Shown: positions 20,104-29,829, counted from the stretch's first letter. The stretch is 64,000 bases of DNA from Sphingobacterium faecium (GCF_003054045.1 NZ_QBKH01000002.1:620001-684000), one strand, 5' to 3'. Program-made: numbers and translations. Notes: generated by a model from the letters alone, not told the origin.

Positions 20104-20985
20104 ATGAAAGTTGTTCAATTTACCGTTCCTGTTCCAAACCAGGGCTCTGTTTGTGTACAAGAGGATCTGTTGGTGGAGTTCTACAGTAACTATCATCGAC
20201 ATAAAGAAATTCAACTGACATACATCTTAAAAGGTGAGGGTACTTTTTTGATTGGCAATTTTACCCATCAATTCAAACAAGATGAAATTTATATTGTGGA
20301 TGCCAACGAACCCCATATGTTTCAACGTTCGGAATTGATTCCTGATCCCATATTAAAAGAACAAATTCATGCCATTCATATATTCTTCGACTACACGAGA
20401 TTCAGGGATTTTTTACAGCTACCAGAATTAGAACAAGTTCGTTTCTTCCTGGAAAATATCAATGTGAGTAAAAAGTTAGATGCAGGATCAAATCCTGCGA
20501 TCAAACGAAAATTCTTACAGATTAATGAAACAGAAGGATTAGAGCGGTTAACGGCATTTGTTAGTTTGATTGATTACCTTACTGAAAAAGTAGATCTTTG
20601 GACATCGCTTTATACCGGAATTCCACAGAAAAAGTATTCTGATGCAGAAGGCATACGTATTAATGAGATTTTCCAATATACATTTAAGCATTTTGAGGAA
20701 AAGATATCACTAGAAGATATTTCAGGAGTTGCTCATATGACACCGCATGCATTTTGTAAATATTTTAAGAAACATACGCGAAAGACTTATATCACCTTTC
20801 TTAACGAAATTCGCATCGAACAAGCCTGTAAGATGTTAATCCATGGTCTGTCAGAAAATGTATCGGATATCGCTTTTAAAACAGGTTTTAATAATGTGGT
20901 CAATTTTAATCGCGTATTTAAAAAAATCACCAAACTTTCTCCAAGTGAATACTTGGTGCAACATAAAATAAAAGACATGAATTAA
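20104..20985 (+). CDS. AraC-family transcriptional regulator
   Basis: The 293-residue protein has a cupin-like N-terminal ligand domain (HRHKEIQLTYILKGEGTFLIG with paired His residues) and a C-terminal double helix-turn-helix at about 190-290. The HTH includes ISLEDISGVAHMTPHAFCKYFKK and the AraC signature VSDIAFKTGFNNVVNFNRVFKKITKLSPSEY. The ATG at 20104 is chosen over an upstream TTG. It lies between the fucosidase pair and the M64 gene (22 bp downstream), so it may control either or both; direct autoregulation through the inverted repeat is plausible. Confidence 0.92.
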   Translation: MKVVQFTVPVPNQGSVCVQEDLLVEFYSNYHRHKEIQLTYILKGEGTFLIGNFTHQFKQDEIYIVDANEPHMFQRSELIPDPILKEQIHAIHIFFDYTRFRDFLQLPELEQVRFFLENINVSKKLDAGSNPAIKRKFLQINETEGLERLTAFVSLIDYLTEKVDLWTSLYTGIPQKKYSDAEGIRINEIFQYTFKHFEEKISLEDISGVAHMTPHAFCKYFKKHTRKTYITFLNEIRIEQACKMLIHGLSENVSDIAFKTGFNNVVNFNRVFKKITKLSPSEYLVQHKIKDMN

Positions 20986-21007
20986 TGCTCATCAATACCT
21001 TATATTA

Positions 21008-22744
21008 ATGAAAATCAAATTACAACCTCTATTTTTAAGTTTTCTCTTTTCATTCTTTTTCTTTCCTGGTTGTTTTGCACAACGTTATGCCATAGATACA
21101 TTGCAGTATCAAGGAACTGATCAAAAGGTGGTGAACCTCGTAATCTTAGGCGATGGTTATACACAAGCACAATTGACAGATTTTGAAGAAGATGCCAAAC
21201 GTTTCACGGATTATTTCTTTCAGACAGAACCTTTTCGTCAATACAGTAATTATTTTAATGTGTTTGCGATCAAAACACCTTCTCCAGAATCTGGAGCCAC
21301 ACATGCCTGTAGCGCGAGTGACTGCGTGCATGGTCATACAGATTTGAGTGAATATCCTGTGCGATTTAATAAGTTTACAAAAAAATATCCAGTTCCCGTC
21401 GCCTCTCCCAATACCATATTTGGAAGTAGCTTTGATAATGGAGGATTACATCGATTGGTCGTTCCCCAGAAATATCGGATCATCGATCAGGTGTTGAAAG
21501 ATCATATTCCAAATTATACACAAGTTGTAATTTTGGTCAACTCTCCTTTTTATGGAGGTTCTGGTGGTAAGTATGCGACTGCTACAGTTAACTTTATGAG
21601 CAATGATATTGCAGTACATGAGATCGGTCATTCTTTCTCTATTCTGGCAGATGAGTACTGGGCTGGTAATCAGTATGCCATAGAGGGACCCAATCGTAGC
21701 CAAGAGTCAGATCCAACAAAAGTGCCTTGGAAGCATTGGGTGGGTATGCAAGGTATTGGCGTGTATGCTTATGGCGGAACAGGATCAAAGTCTACTTGGT
21801 TTAGACCTCATGAATTTTGTAAAATGCAATATTTGGTAGCTCCATTTTGTGCGGTATGTCAAGAAGTTTTTGTGGAAACCATACACCAGAAGACGAATCC
21901 AATCGTCGCTACCTTGCCAGTAGCGAGTAAATTAATAGATGCAGATAGTAGTATGTCTGTTTTCACGCTAAAATTATTAAAACCATCTCCCAATACATTG
22001 GATGTGAAATGGTATCTCAACGATCTTTTAATTGATCAAAACATCGATTCGATTTATTTGAATGTGGGGATGCTTCAATTGGGACACAATCAATTAAAAG
22101 CGATTGTAAAAGATACGACTTCTTTAGTTCGGATCGATTCCCATCATGCTCATCAGTACGAAACAGTATGGTCGATTACCAATAATAAAGATCGTGAACT
22201 TAGCACCCCGTTATCCAATTGGGGAGATACGTTGGAGACCTGTTTTAATGGTGGACAGGTATTGAATATCAAACAGGCAAGTCGCGGATTGACATACAAT
22301 TGGTATCGTGAAAATCAGCTGGAAACTCCTTTTGCTTCTGGAGCTAATGTGAGTGTGAATGAAGTCAAGGAATCAACAAGTTATTTCGTCGAAAGTGTGT
22401 GGAAAGGTAAGAAATCTCCTCGAAGCAAAGTATTAGTTAAAGTTTTTGATAAGGTTGAAAAACCTAAAGGTGCCAAAGTAAAGTTTGATAAGAAATTAGG
22501 TAAAATCCGCATTACTTTAGAGGAAAAATCTGATGATCGTTACAATTATTTATGGTGTAACGAAGATGGTACATTGTTGTATGAATGGGATGACTTTAAT
22601 GGTGAATATGTCCGTCCAAAGGGAAGTAACAATCAATTTATCCTGAATAAATCAAACACTAAATCAAAAGTATATGTGCTAAAAGTTAATAAATTAACAA
22701 CATGTCGCAGCGAAAGATTAGAAATCATCATTCCTAAATTTTAA
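21008..22744 (+). CDS. M64-family (IgA-peptidase-like) metallopeptidase, secreted
   Basis: The 578-residue protein has a signal peptide ending in GCFAQ. The peptidase domain begins VNLVILGDGYTQAQL and includes the zinc motif HEIGH at 204-208 with downstream LADEYW, the arrangement of MEROPS family M64. Cys-rich stretches follow (HEFCKMQYLVAPFCAVCQEVF). The C-terminal third looks like beta-sandwich domains, possibly Ig-like. M64 members from gut bacteria include an IgA-cleaving enzyme, but the substrate here is unknown. It is probably co-transcribed with the AraC gene and the following lipoprotein. Confidence 0.85.
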   Translation: MKIKLQPLFLSFLFSFFFFPGCFAQRYAIDTLQYQGTDQKVVNLVILGDGYTQAQLTDFEEDAKRFTDYFFQTEPFRQYSNYFNVFAIKTPSPESGATHACSASDCVHGHTDLSEYPVRFNKFTKKYPVPVASPNTIFGSSFDNGGLHRLVVPQKYRIIDQVLKDHIPNYTQVVILVNSPFYGGSGGKYATATVNFMSNDIAVHEIGHSFSILADEYWAGNQYAIEGPNRSQESDPTKVPWKHWVGMQGIGVYAYGGTGSKSTWFRPHEFCKMQYLVAPFCAVCQEVFVETIHQKTNPIVATLPVASKLIDADSSMSVFTLKLLKPSPNTLDVKWYLNDLLIDQNIDSIYLNVGMLQLGHNQLKAIVKDTTSLVRIDSHHAHQYETVWSITNNKDRELSTPLSNWGDTLETCFNGGQVLNIKQASRGLTYNWYRENQLETPFASGANVSVNEVKESTSYFVESVWKGKKSPRSKVLVKVFDKVEKPKGAKVKFDKKLGKIRITLEEKSDDRYNYLWCNEDGTLLYEWDDFNGEYVRPKGSNNQFILNKSNTKSKVYVLKVNKLTTCRSERLEIIIPKF

Positions 22745-22803
22745 CATTTAAAACTAATAAGTATCTTTAAAGTTGTTATTGTGTAACTAACCTTAGATAT
22801 TTT

Positions 22804-24252
22804 ATGAAAAAGAATGCCCAATTTAATTTGAGCATATCTTCTTTAGTATTCATCTTTTTATTAGCCGCTGCTTCATCATGTCAAAAGAATAAGAAAATTT
22901 CAGATGAATTAGAAGAAAATGTGTTCGCTGTAAAATTCAAGATTAAAGATTTTGAAAGTATAGTAACGCCACTGCAAAAGGCCAGTGGCGTGAAAAAATT
23001 AGCTTCCGGAAAAGCGACAGGAAGTTCACAAGAAGAGATTCTATTTCAGTGGACTTTTGATTTAGGTAATACTGATCCTACTATAGCAATCAATCCATTA
23101 CCTATCATTGATTATAATAATGGTAAAGTTGATTATAGCTTTACAGCTGGATGGCCCACCACTGGTAAATCAATCAACTTTAGAGGTGCACAGTCAATTC
23201 TCTTAAAACTTCCTGTGCAAAGAATTACATCGATCCAGAGTTTAAGTATGGATGTCAATAGTTCAGGAACTGGACCACGTGCATTATTGATTGATTATTC
23301 AACAGATCGAGGTTTGTCCTTTTCCAAACTTTCAGATACCATTCATTATCCGATAGAGTTAGCAAATACTGGTGTTGCAAAACTGCCAGTCACTCAATCC
23401 TTAACAGCAATACCCGTTTTAGGAAAGGAATATGTTTGGATTCGTCTGCGTTTATTTGAAGGTACACGACCTACGGGCAGCATCTATAATCCAACTACCG
23501 GCACCTTTAAAATGGACAATTTAATGATAACGGGAATCACAGATGAATCAGTTTTACAAAATAAGCTCTATTATCATATCTATAATTCTGAAAGTCAGGC
23601 ATTGGTTAAACAAGGGGGAATCTCTGCCCAAGAAAGTTTTGAAATTGATCTGCCTGTCGGGACATACTATTTGAGTTTGGTTACCAAAAACTCCAACAGT
23701 CCCATTATTTTTGCAAATAGTGCTAACCGAAGTGGTTTTTATATGAGCAATTCATTTCTGGAAAAGGAAGTGGAGATCTATGCTGTAAGGGATACATTTG
23801 AGGTGAACAACGCTATGGAAAGGGTATTGACATTAGATCGGATCTTTAGTGAAATTAATGTAGAATTTACGGATGTGGAAGATTTGAGTAAAATTGATAG
23901 TATCCGCATTCAGCAAAAACATCCTAGTTTTTATTATTACCCCTTTAGTAATAGCAGCAATACCCAAATGGATGCCAGTGTCCTGCTGATAGAACCAAAC
24001 TTTACAACGAATAATAAGAAGTTTTATTTTAATCAATTTATGGGATTCCACGATACCAATAGATCTATTAAGTATGAGTTGAAAGTATTTGCTGAAGGAG
24101 TTCCGATTCGAACATTTGAATTGAGTACTGATGTTAAAAACAATATGCAAGTTCTTTTTAAAGGTTTGTTGCTCGAGGGATTTGACCCCATCCAGGGATT
24201 TATCATTCGAAAGAATGAAACATGGAATGGTCAGGTGGATGTAGATTTTTAA
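22804..24252 (+). CDS. Lipoprotein of unknown function downstream of M64 peptidase
   Basis: The 482-residue protein has a hydrophobic signal and a lipobox ending AASSC, lipidated at C26. The remainder is beta-rich and polar. A segment near 60-240 (WTFDLGNTDPTIAINP, then FRGAQSILLKLPVQ and DYSTDRGLSFSKLSDT) reads like a jelly-roll glycan- or protein-binding domain that starts with a tryptophan-containing strand. I do not recognise a family. It lies 59 bp after the M64 gene on the same strand, so a surface partner of that peptidase is a reasonable guess only. Confidence 0.7.
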   Translation: MKKNAQFNLSISSLVFIFLLAAASSCQKNKKISDELEENVFAVKFKIKDFESIVTPLQKASGVKKLASGKATGSSQEEILFQWTFDLGNTDPTIAINPLPIIDYNNGKVDYSFTAGWPTTGKSINFRGAQSILLKLPVQRITSIQSLSMDVNSSGTGPRALLIDYSTDRGLSFSKLSDTIHYPIELANTGVAKLPVTQSLTAIPVLGKEYVWIRLRLFEGTRPTGSIYNPTTGTFKMDNLMITGITDESVLQNKLYYHIYNSESQALVKQGGISAQESFEIDLPVGTYYLSLVTKNSNSPIIFANSANRSGFYMSNSFLEKEVEIYAVRDTFEVNNAMERVLTLDRIFSEINVEFTDVEDLSKIDSIRIQQKHPSFYYYPFSNSSNTQMDASVLLIEPNFTTNNKKFYFNQFMGFHDTNRSIKYELKVFAEGVPIRTFELSTDVKNNMQVLFKGLLLEGFDPIQGFIIRKNETWNGQVDVDF

Positions 24253-24297
24253 TATTGACAAGTTCTTGTGGATTAGGCTCTTCTCCACATAAATCAT

Positions 24298-24336
24298 TAA
24301 AAAGGGTGTTCTTCTATGAAGAAACACCCTTTTTTA
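24298..24336. terminator. Bidirectional intrinsic terminator
   Basis: The stem pairs AAAAAGGGTGTT-CTTC with GAAGAAACACCCTTTTTT, with a one-base bulge. It ends the M64/lipoprotein unit and the convergent glycyl-tRNA synthetase gene. Confidence 0.85.
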
Positions 24337-24350
24337 TATCTTTGATATCA

Positions 24351-25820
24351 TTATAAGACTTTTTTTAATAAAGTATTCCAACCTACGAGGTCAGAAACGA
24401 ATTGTTGTAGGTCGGCAATTGCTACACGCTCTTGTTGCATTGAGTCACGGTGACGAATAGTAACCATGTTGTCTTCTAATGATTGATGGTCAACTGTGAT
24501 ACAGATCGGTGTACCGATAGCATCCTGACGACGGTAACGTTTACCAATGGAATCTTTTTCATCATATTGGACATTGTAGTCTAATTTCAAAACAGACATA
24601 ATCTCACGCGCTTTCTCTGGAAGACCATCTTTCTTGGTTAAAGGTAAAATGGCTGCTTTTACCGGTGCGATCGCTGGAGGAAATTTCAATACAACACGTG
24701 AATCTTGTTTCTCATCTGTAGAAAGATCTTCTTGAACCAATGAATTACATAATACCGTTAAAAACAAACGATCTAAACCAATCGATGTCTCTACCACGTA
24801 AGGGATATAGTTTTGATTGATCTCGGTATCAAAATATTGCATTTTTTTACCAGAGAACTCTTGGTGTTGTTTTAAATCAAAATCTGTACGAGAATGGATA
24901 CCTTCTACTTCTTTAAATCCAAATGGAAAGTTGAATTCGATATCCACTGCTGCGTTAGCGTAATGTGCTAATTTATCGTGATCGTGGTAACGGTAATTAT
25001 CTGGATTGAAACCTAAAGCTAAATGCCATTTAAGACGAGTTTCTTTCCATTTGTTGTACCATTCCATTTCTGTACCTGGACGAACAAAAAATTGTAATTC
25101 CATTTGTTCAAATTCACGCATACGCATGATAAATTGACGCGCAATGACTTCGTTACGGAAAGCCTTACCGATCTGAGCAATTCCGAAAGGAATTTTCATG
25201 CGGCCAGTTTTTTGAACGTTTAAGAAGTTAACAAAGATACCTTGAGCAGTTTCAGGACGTAAATATACTTGTTCGGCACCATCAGCCATTGCTCCCATTT
25301 GTGTCGCAAACATCAAATTGAATTGACGAACATCGGTCCAGTTTTTTGTTCCTGAAACAGGACAAACGATATTATGATCTTCAATAATAGTTTTCAAACC
25401 AGCTAGGTCATCAGCGTTCAAAGCAACATTTAAAGCTTCTAATAAAGCAGCAGCTTTATCAGTTTTACCATCCGCTTCGTAACGGGCTATTTTATCCTCG
25501 ATCAACTGATCAGCACGGTAACGTTTTTTAGAATCTTTATTGTCGATCATGGGATCGTTAAATCCATCCACGTGACCTGAAGCTTTCCAAGTTGTCGGAT
25601 GCATGAAAATAGCAGCATCGATACCGACAATGTTTTCATTCAATTGCACCAGGGATTTCCACCAATAGGTCTTCAAGTTGTTTTTCAGTTCAGAACCTAA
25701 TTGACCGTAGTCATAGACAGCACTTAAGCCATCATATATTTCACTCGATTGGAATACAAAACCATATTCCTTGGAGTGTGATACTATACTTTTAAAGAAG
25801 TCGTCTGTTTGTTTGCTCAT
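24351..25820 (-). CDS. glyQS: Glycine--tRNA ligase, alpha2 class II type
   Basis: This enzyme attaches glycine to tRNA-Gly. The 489-residue single-chain form has an N-terminal catalytic core with SSEIYDGLSAVYDYGQLG and the motif-2 region FRNEVIARQFIMRMREFEQMELQFF. It also has YLRPETAQGIFVNF, motif 3 SIGLDRLFLTVL, and a C-terminal anticodon-binding domain (about 385-489). The ATG at 25820 (MSKQTDDFF) is chosen; upstream in-frame codons start at TTG. It appears monocistronic. Confidence 0.97.
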   Translation of the reverse strand: MSKQTDDFFKSIVSHSKEYGFVFQSSEIYDGLSAVYDYGQLGSELKNNLKTYWWKSLVQLNENIVGIDAAIFMHPTTWKASGHVDGFNDPMIDNKDSKKRYRADQLIEDKIARYEADGKTDKAAALLEALNVALNADDLAGLKTIIEDHNIVCPVSGTKNWTDVRQFNLMFATQMGAMADGAEQVYLRPETAQGIFVNFLNVQKTGRMKIPFGIAQIGKAFRNEVIARQFIMRMREFEQMELQFFVRPGTEMEWYNKWKETRLKWHLALGFNPDNYRYHDHDKLAHYANAAVDIEFNFPFGFKEVEGIHSRTDFDLKQHQEFSGKKMQYFDTEINQNYIPYVVETSIGLDRLFLTVLCNSLVQEDLSTDEKQDSRVVLKFPPAIAPVKAAILPLTKKDGLPEKAREIMSVLKLDYNVQYDEKDSIGKRYRRQDAIGTPICITVDHQSLEDNMVTIRHRDSMQQERVAIADLQQFVSDLVGWNTLLKKVL

Positions 25821-26028
25821 AAGTAGCAAATATAAATATTAGTATTTAGATTTTAGATAGTAGGGCCTAGATATTGCTATTTAGCTTTTAGTACAACATG
25901 AATGCATACTAGGATCTGTGTGAAAAGCCTCTTTTGCAGCAATTGAAATCATTACTGCAAAAGGGTTTTTCCAAAGTTGCCGATATCACCTGTGCTTTTT
26001 GTGAACCAGCAATAGGGTTATCTGCTCT

Positions 26029-26490
26029 CTATTTTATTAGATCACGGATTTGTTGGGAGGCATTTTTATTATCTACCTTTTTAATAATATGTGCAATATT
26101 TCCTCGTTCATCAATGACAAATGTTGTACGTGCAGTCCCCATGTATTTTTTGCCATACATGTTTTTCTCTACCCATACGCCGTAGTCATTGACAATTTTT
26201 TGGTCTTCATCCACCAGCAATTGAAAGGGTAGTTCATGTTTGCTGATGAACTTTTGATGAGATGCTTCTCCATCGATACTGACACCGATAATTTCGAAAC
26301 CCTCCTTTTTTAGGGATTGGTAATTATCTCTAAAATTGCAAGCTTCTGTCGTGCAGCCTGGCGTATTATCTTTTGGGTAGAAATACAAAATTACTTTTGT
26401 GCCCATAAAATCTGACAAAGAAATGCTTTCTCCATTTTGGTTTTTAGCCGTTATTGCAGGTGCTTTTTGTCCTACTTCTAGTGTTGCCAT
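26029..26490 (-). CDS. bcp: Bcp/PrxQ-type thioredoxin-dependent peroxiredoxin
   Basis: The 153-residue peroxiredoxin carries the peroxidatic C46 and resolving C51 in PKDNTPGCTTEACNFRD, the close spacing of the BCP/PrxQ subfamily. It reduces hydrogen peroxide and organic or lipid hydroperoxides. It lies 36 bp downstream of the M23 peptidase gene on the same strand. A weak hairpin (about 25930-25963, arms CTTTTGCAG and CTGCAAAAG) beyond its stop may terminate transcription. Confidence 0.95.
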   Translation of the reverse strand: MATLEVGQKAPAITAKNQNGESISLSDFMGTKVILYFYPKDNTPGCTTEACNFRDNYQSLKKEGFEIIGVSIDGEASHQKFISKHELPFQLLVDEDQKIVNDYGVWVEKNMYGKKYMGTARTTFVIDERGNIAHIIKKVDNKNASQQIRDLIK

Positions 26491-26526
26491 ATGGTATTAT
26501 TATTAGTCTTACGTACAAGATACTGA

Positions 26527-28248
26527 TTATCTCGTGAAATTGGCTTCATAAATCCTTACATTATCTTTCCAATCTTTGACCTCTAGTTTAAAGTTGTGTT
26601 TTCCCGAACTTAAATTAGATTCAAAAGTATGCCAGATATGACGATTTTTAGGGTCATACTTCATCAGTACCCATTCTCCATCGATATAGGCATTAAAGGA
26701 TTGAATACCGGATAAATTATCTGAAATGGTAAAGTCGATCTGTTTCTGGGCGGAGACATTTTTATTATTCACTAAATTACGAGCCGTAATGGTTGGTGCG
26801 ATTGTATCGACTGCAATATAGAAATCGCCAAAACTTCGCACCGATCCTGTCACTAAGCCATTTTCATATTTTCCTCCTTGAGATCCACCATCAGTGGACA
26901 TGAGCAGTGCTTTGCTGTAAAGTTCCTTTGTGAGCTCTGCAGTTGGTCTAATGCTTAATGTGTACGAACCAAATACAGGAGTAAATTTATTATGAATACG
27001 CTGAAGTTGCGAGTACGCATTGACAGGTTTAGGACCCTCGCTATAAGTAAAGTTCAGGTTATCGTACAAGGTGTTTTTAGGAACAGTAACCTTTACATTA
27101 TCAGCTTGGAATACATTGTCAAGCAGAAAATTGAAGTACTTTCCAGCGTTTGATGGAGTATTTTTCACCACGTAGTTTGCATCCCTTTGCACTTCAAAAT
27201 TTATTTCTGTTGCATTACCCTGTACATCTTTTACAACATAGCGAACTTGATGCACTTGGTCATCTTGGAGCTCCATAACACCATTATTTTCTAATTGATA
27301 GTAGATGTCTATAGGGTTTCCAGGCTGCTTGAAACTTTTTTGTACACGAACATTTGATTTTTTCCAGTAGGGGTAATCGATGTACGAATGGATAGCACGT
27401 GTTTTATCAAATGGAATTGCTTCGAAGAGGACGGTACTGATATTTTTGTTGTCCAAAAACAGTTCAATCGAGTATACCCCATAGGTAAAGGAAATGCCTT
27501 TGCGTTTATCAACGGTATTAATCCCTAAACCAAACCTGCCATTAACAGGAATGGGAGCATTACCAGAAAGGCTATAATTGCCATTTGTAAGTGCTTTTAC
27601 AGTCTGGTGTCTTCGTGGTGTATTTTCATTGAAAATGGGATCTGCCAGGTCATAAACCGTTAGACCTCGAATAATGGGTTTAGTATCATCGGGAAAGGTA
27701 AGTCCGAATAATTGAGTGTTAAAAGGAAGTTGCTGCTTTGTGTCGCGGATTTCAAAATGAAGATGTGGTCCTGCCGAACCGCCCGTATTACCAGAGTTGG
27801 CTAAAAGCTGTCCTTTTTTTAAATTAAACTGCCCTGGTTTTAAGAATAAATCAACGTCAAAACGCTTTTGTTTATATTGTTCTGCTTTTATAAAAGCATT
27901 GAGTTCATTATTGAAGCTTTCTAAATGTAAATATACAGAAGTATAGCCGTTAGGATGATCGACATAAACCGAATTTCCACCCCCACTAATCTGTACACGA
28001 ATACGTGACACAAAACCGTCTGCTACAGCATATACTGGTATATTAATTTTTTGTTGCGTGCGGTAATCATCGCCACCATGAAAATGAGTAGCTCTCAACT
28101 CGCCAAATGAACCAGATGCCTGTGGAGCGATATCCATAGGTCGCCTAAAATAATTTTGTGGATATTGACGATGTTTGATGATATCTTGTGCTTGTATCGT
28201 TGTCGTAGCCATAGTAAGCAGACTGATTATAAAACTTAATTTCTTCAT
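26527..28248 (-). CDS. M23-family (LytM) metallopeptidase, secreted
   Basis: The 573-residue protein has a signal peptide ending TTIQAQ. The LytM domain lies near the N-terminus. H57 and D61 in THFHGGDDYR and the HLHFE motif in SAGPHLHFEIRD form the zinc site. All expected ligands are present, so it should be an active peptidoglycan endopeptidase rather than a degenerate activator. The remaining 370 residues are beta-rich, with a C-terminal Ig-like module (APTITARN, DNLSGIQSFNAYIDG). It sits between a FAH-family gene 6 bp upstream and bcp downstream, so the three are probably one transcript. Confidence 0.92.
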   Translation of the reverse strand: MKKLSFIISLLTMATTTIQAQDIIKHRQYPQNYFRRPMDIAPQASGSFGELRATHFHGGDDYRTQQKINIPVYAVADGFVSRIRVQISGGGNSVYVDHPNGYTSVYLHLESFNNELNAFIKAEQYKQKRFDVDLFLKPGQFNLKKGQLLANSGNTGGSAGPHLHFEIRDTKQQLPFNTQLFGLTFPDDTKPIIRGLTVYDLADPIFNENTPRRHQTVKALTNGNYSLSGNAPIPVNGRFGLGINTVDKRKGISFTYGVYSIELFLDNKNISTVLFEAIPFDKTRAIHSYIDYPYWKKSNVRVQKSFKQPGNPIDIYYQLENNGVMELQDDQVHQVRYVVKDVQGNATEINFEVQRDANYVVKNTPSNAGKYFNFLLDNVFQADNVKVTVPKNTLYDNLNFTYSEGPKPVNAYSQLQRIHNKFTPVFGSYTLSIRPTAELTKELYSKALLMSTDGGSQGGKYENGLVTGSVRSFGDFYIAVDTIAPTITARNLVNNKNVSAQKQIDFTISDNLSGIQSFNAYIDGEWVLMKYDPKNRHIWHTFESNLSSGKHNFKLEVKDWKDNVRIYEANFTR

Positions 28249-28254
28249 AATCGC

Positions 28255-28866
28255 TTACTTAATGACACAACTAAACATTTGCTCTTGACCGATATATCCA
28301 ACTAAAGTATCACCAATAATTACTGGGCCCACGCCTGCAGGAGTTCCTGTATAAATTAAGTCTCCTTTTCGTAAAGTAATGAACTTGGATATATATACAA
28401 TTAGATCTTCATAAGAAAAAATCATATCTTTTGTATTTCCCTGTTGTACAAGTTCTGTATTCTTGACTAATGAAAAATCAAGATTTTTAAGATCACCTAA
28501 ATTTTCTTTAGGTATCAGTGTACTGATAACTGCTGAACCGTCAAAAGATTTCGCAAGTTCCCAAGGTAAACCCTTTTCTTTATGTTTTTGTTGTATATCT
28601 CGAGCTGTAAAATCTATTCCTAATCCGATGGCATCAAAATATGTATGTGCAAATTTGGTACTTATATGTTTTCCCTCTTTACAGACACGTAAAACGATCT
28701 CCGCTTCATAATGAATGTCATTCGAAAAATCGGGGTAATAGAAGTCTTTATTGTCTTTTAGTAAAGCTGTATCTGGTTTCATGAAAACAACGGGTTCTTT
28801 GGGAATGGGGTTGTTGAGTTCTTTAGCATGGTCTATATAGTTGCGGCCTATAGCAATAACTTTCAT
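28255..28866 (-). CDS. Fumarylacetoacetate hydrolase (FAH) family protein
   Basis: The 203-residue protein has the YcgM/FAHD1-like core. It begins VIAIGRNYIDHAKEL, with KEPVVFMKPDTALL, the metal-binding Glu residues in IHYEAEIVLRV, and a C-terminal LRKGDLIYTGTPAGVGPV. Relatives hydrolyse acylpyruvates or decarboxylate oxaloacetate, or act as isomerases; the substrate here cannot be told. It is the first gene of the FAH-M23-bcp unit. Confidence 0.9.
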   Translation of the reverse strand: MKVIAIGRNYIDHAKELNNPIPKEPVVFMKPDTALLKDNKDFYYPDFSNDIHYEAEIVLRVCKEGKHISTKFAHTYFDAIGLGIDFTARDIQQKHKEKGLPWELAKSFDGSAVISTLIPKENLGDLKNLDFSLVKNTELVQQGNTKDMIFSYEDLIVYISKFITLRKGDLIYTGTPAGVGPVIIGDTLVGYIGQEQMFSCVIK

Positions 28867-28999
28867 CTTGATCTATCTTAAAATTAAGGCACCAGAGTAT
28901 ATGAGTTTTGGTGCGGAATATACAAACTTAATAAATGTAGAAAGTAATTCAAATTGATTCGAGGTAAATCCATACCATATTAAGAATTAACAGAGATTT

Positions 29000-29055
29000 A
29001 ATAGGGGGATAATAGGGGGTTAATAGGGGTATACCCCTACTAACCCCCTATTAAA
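29000..29055. repeat. G-rich phased repeats forming a 42-bp near-perfect palindrome
   Basis: AATAGGGG(G) occurs at 29000, 29011 and 29022, exactly 11 bp apart. The arm 29011-29031 is complementary to 29032-29052 over 21 bp with one mismatch and no loop. The first repeat (28997-29008) can also pair perfectly with 29044-29055. It lies in the 292-bp gap between the FAH gene and the DUF6266-like gene. Bacteroidota -7-like elements TAATTTTG (29092) and TATATTTG (29102) follow it. Confidence 0.7.
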
Positions 29056-29158
29056 ACTAACTAAACAATATCTTATACCTAAATTAATGTATAATTTTGT
29101 ATATATTTGGTATTGAGGAGTGTAAGAGGATTTGAAAACCAAATAACTATCTAAACCA

Positions 29159-29797
29159 ATGGCAATTCAAGAAAATGGTCCTAATGGACCTTTTAGAGGT
29201 AAAGTAGGTTCAGTATATGGCTATAAGCTCAATGGCCAAAATATTATTAGAGGTGCTCGAAATAAAAATAGAAAACCTCCAACCGAAGCTATGTTGCTGA
29301 ATCAGCAGAAGATGAAGGTTGCGAATAATTTTATTGGATCTGTAAAAGCTTTAATGCAATATGGCTATCGTCATCTTGCTCCAAAGGGAAGCAAAATCGG
29401 TCCATTTCAATTGGCACAACAACACATCTTAAAGGAAACAATGGAATTGGACGCAGATTGCCAATATTATGTCAATGTTGAAAAAGTTTTTATTTTTAAA
29501 GGTCCTCTTTCTCCTCCGACAGGTTGTTCTGTTGAAAGGCATGGCAAAATGTTGCATATGAAATGGATTGTTAATGCGGATTATATCGATAAAATGTACA
29601 AAATGAGCTTCGCATTATTTAACACAAAGGAATTTATACAACTTGATATTGGTGTCGCTGAGGTTAATCAAGGCTCTTGTACAGTACCGTTAATTGGATC
29701 TTTTGACGAGAAAAATCCCATTCACGTATATTTTGGAATATGGGATTCGTACCTTGATTTAAATTCCGATTCGGTGTATTGCGGTATAGTTGAGTAG
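29159..29797 (+). CDS. DUF6266-like protein of unknown function
   Basis: The 212-residue protein begins MAIQENGPNGPFRGKVGSVYGYKLNG, with a short Gly-rich N-terminal motif and then an Arg/Lys-rich segment (RGARNKNRKPP). The remaining part looks like a beta-rich domain. This pattern resembles a Bacteroidota family (DUF6266) with no known function. There is no signal peptide. It lies 32 bp before the HAD gene. The unusual palindrome upstream may regulate it. Confidence 0.65.
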   Translation: MAIQENGPNGPFRGKVGSVYGYKLNGQNIIRGARNKNRKPPTEAMLLNQQKMKVANNFIGSVKALMQYGYRHLAPKGSKIGPFQLAQQHILKETMELDADCQYYVNVEKVFIFKGPLSPPTGCSVERHGKMLHMKWIVNADYIDKMYKMSFALFNTKEFIQLDIGVAEVNQGSCTVPLIGSFDEKNPIHVYFGIWDSYLDLNSDSVYCGIVE

Positions 29798-29829
29798 GAA
29801 TTGCCCTAGGGTTTGCCTATTTTTAACGG

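Noticed and set aside
25934..26185. Plus-strand open frame overlapping the bcp 3' end
   Set aside because: It runs antisense to a well-conserved peroxiredoxin and shows no protein-like features.
28997..29055. CRISPR repeat or intrinsic terminator explanation for the G-rich palindrome
   Set aside because: There are no spacers of constant length and no T-tract after either arm.
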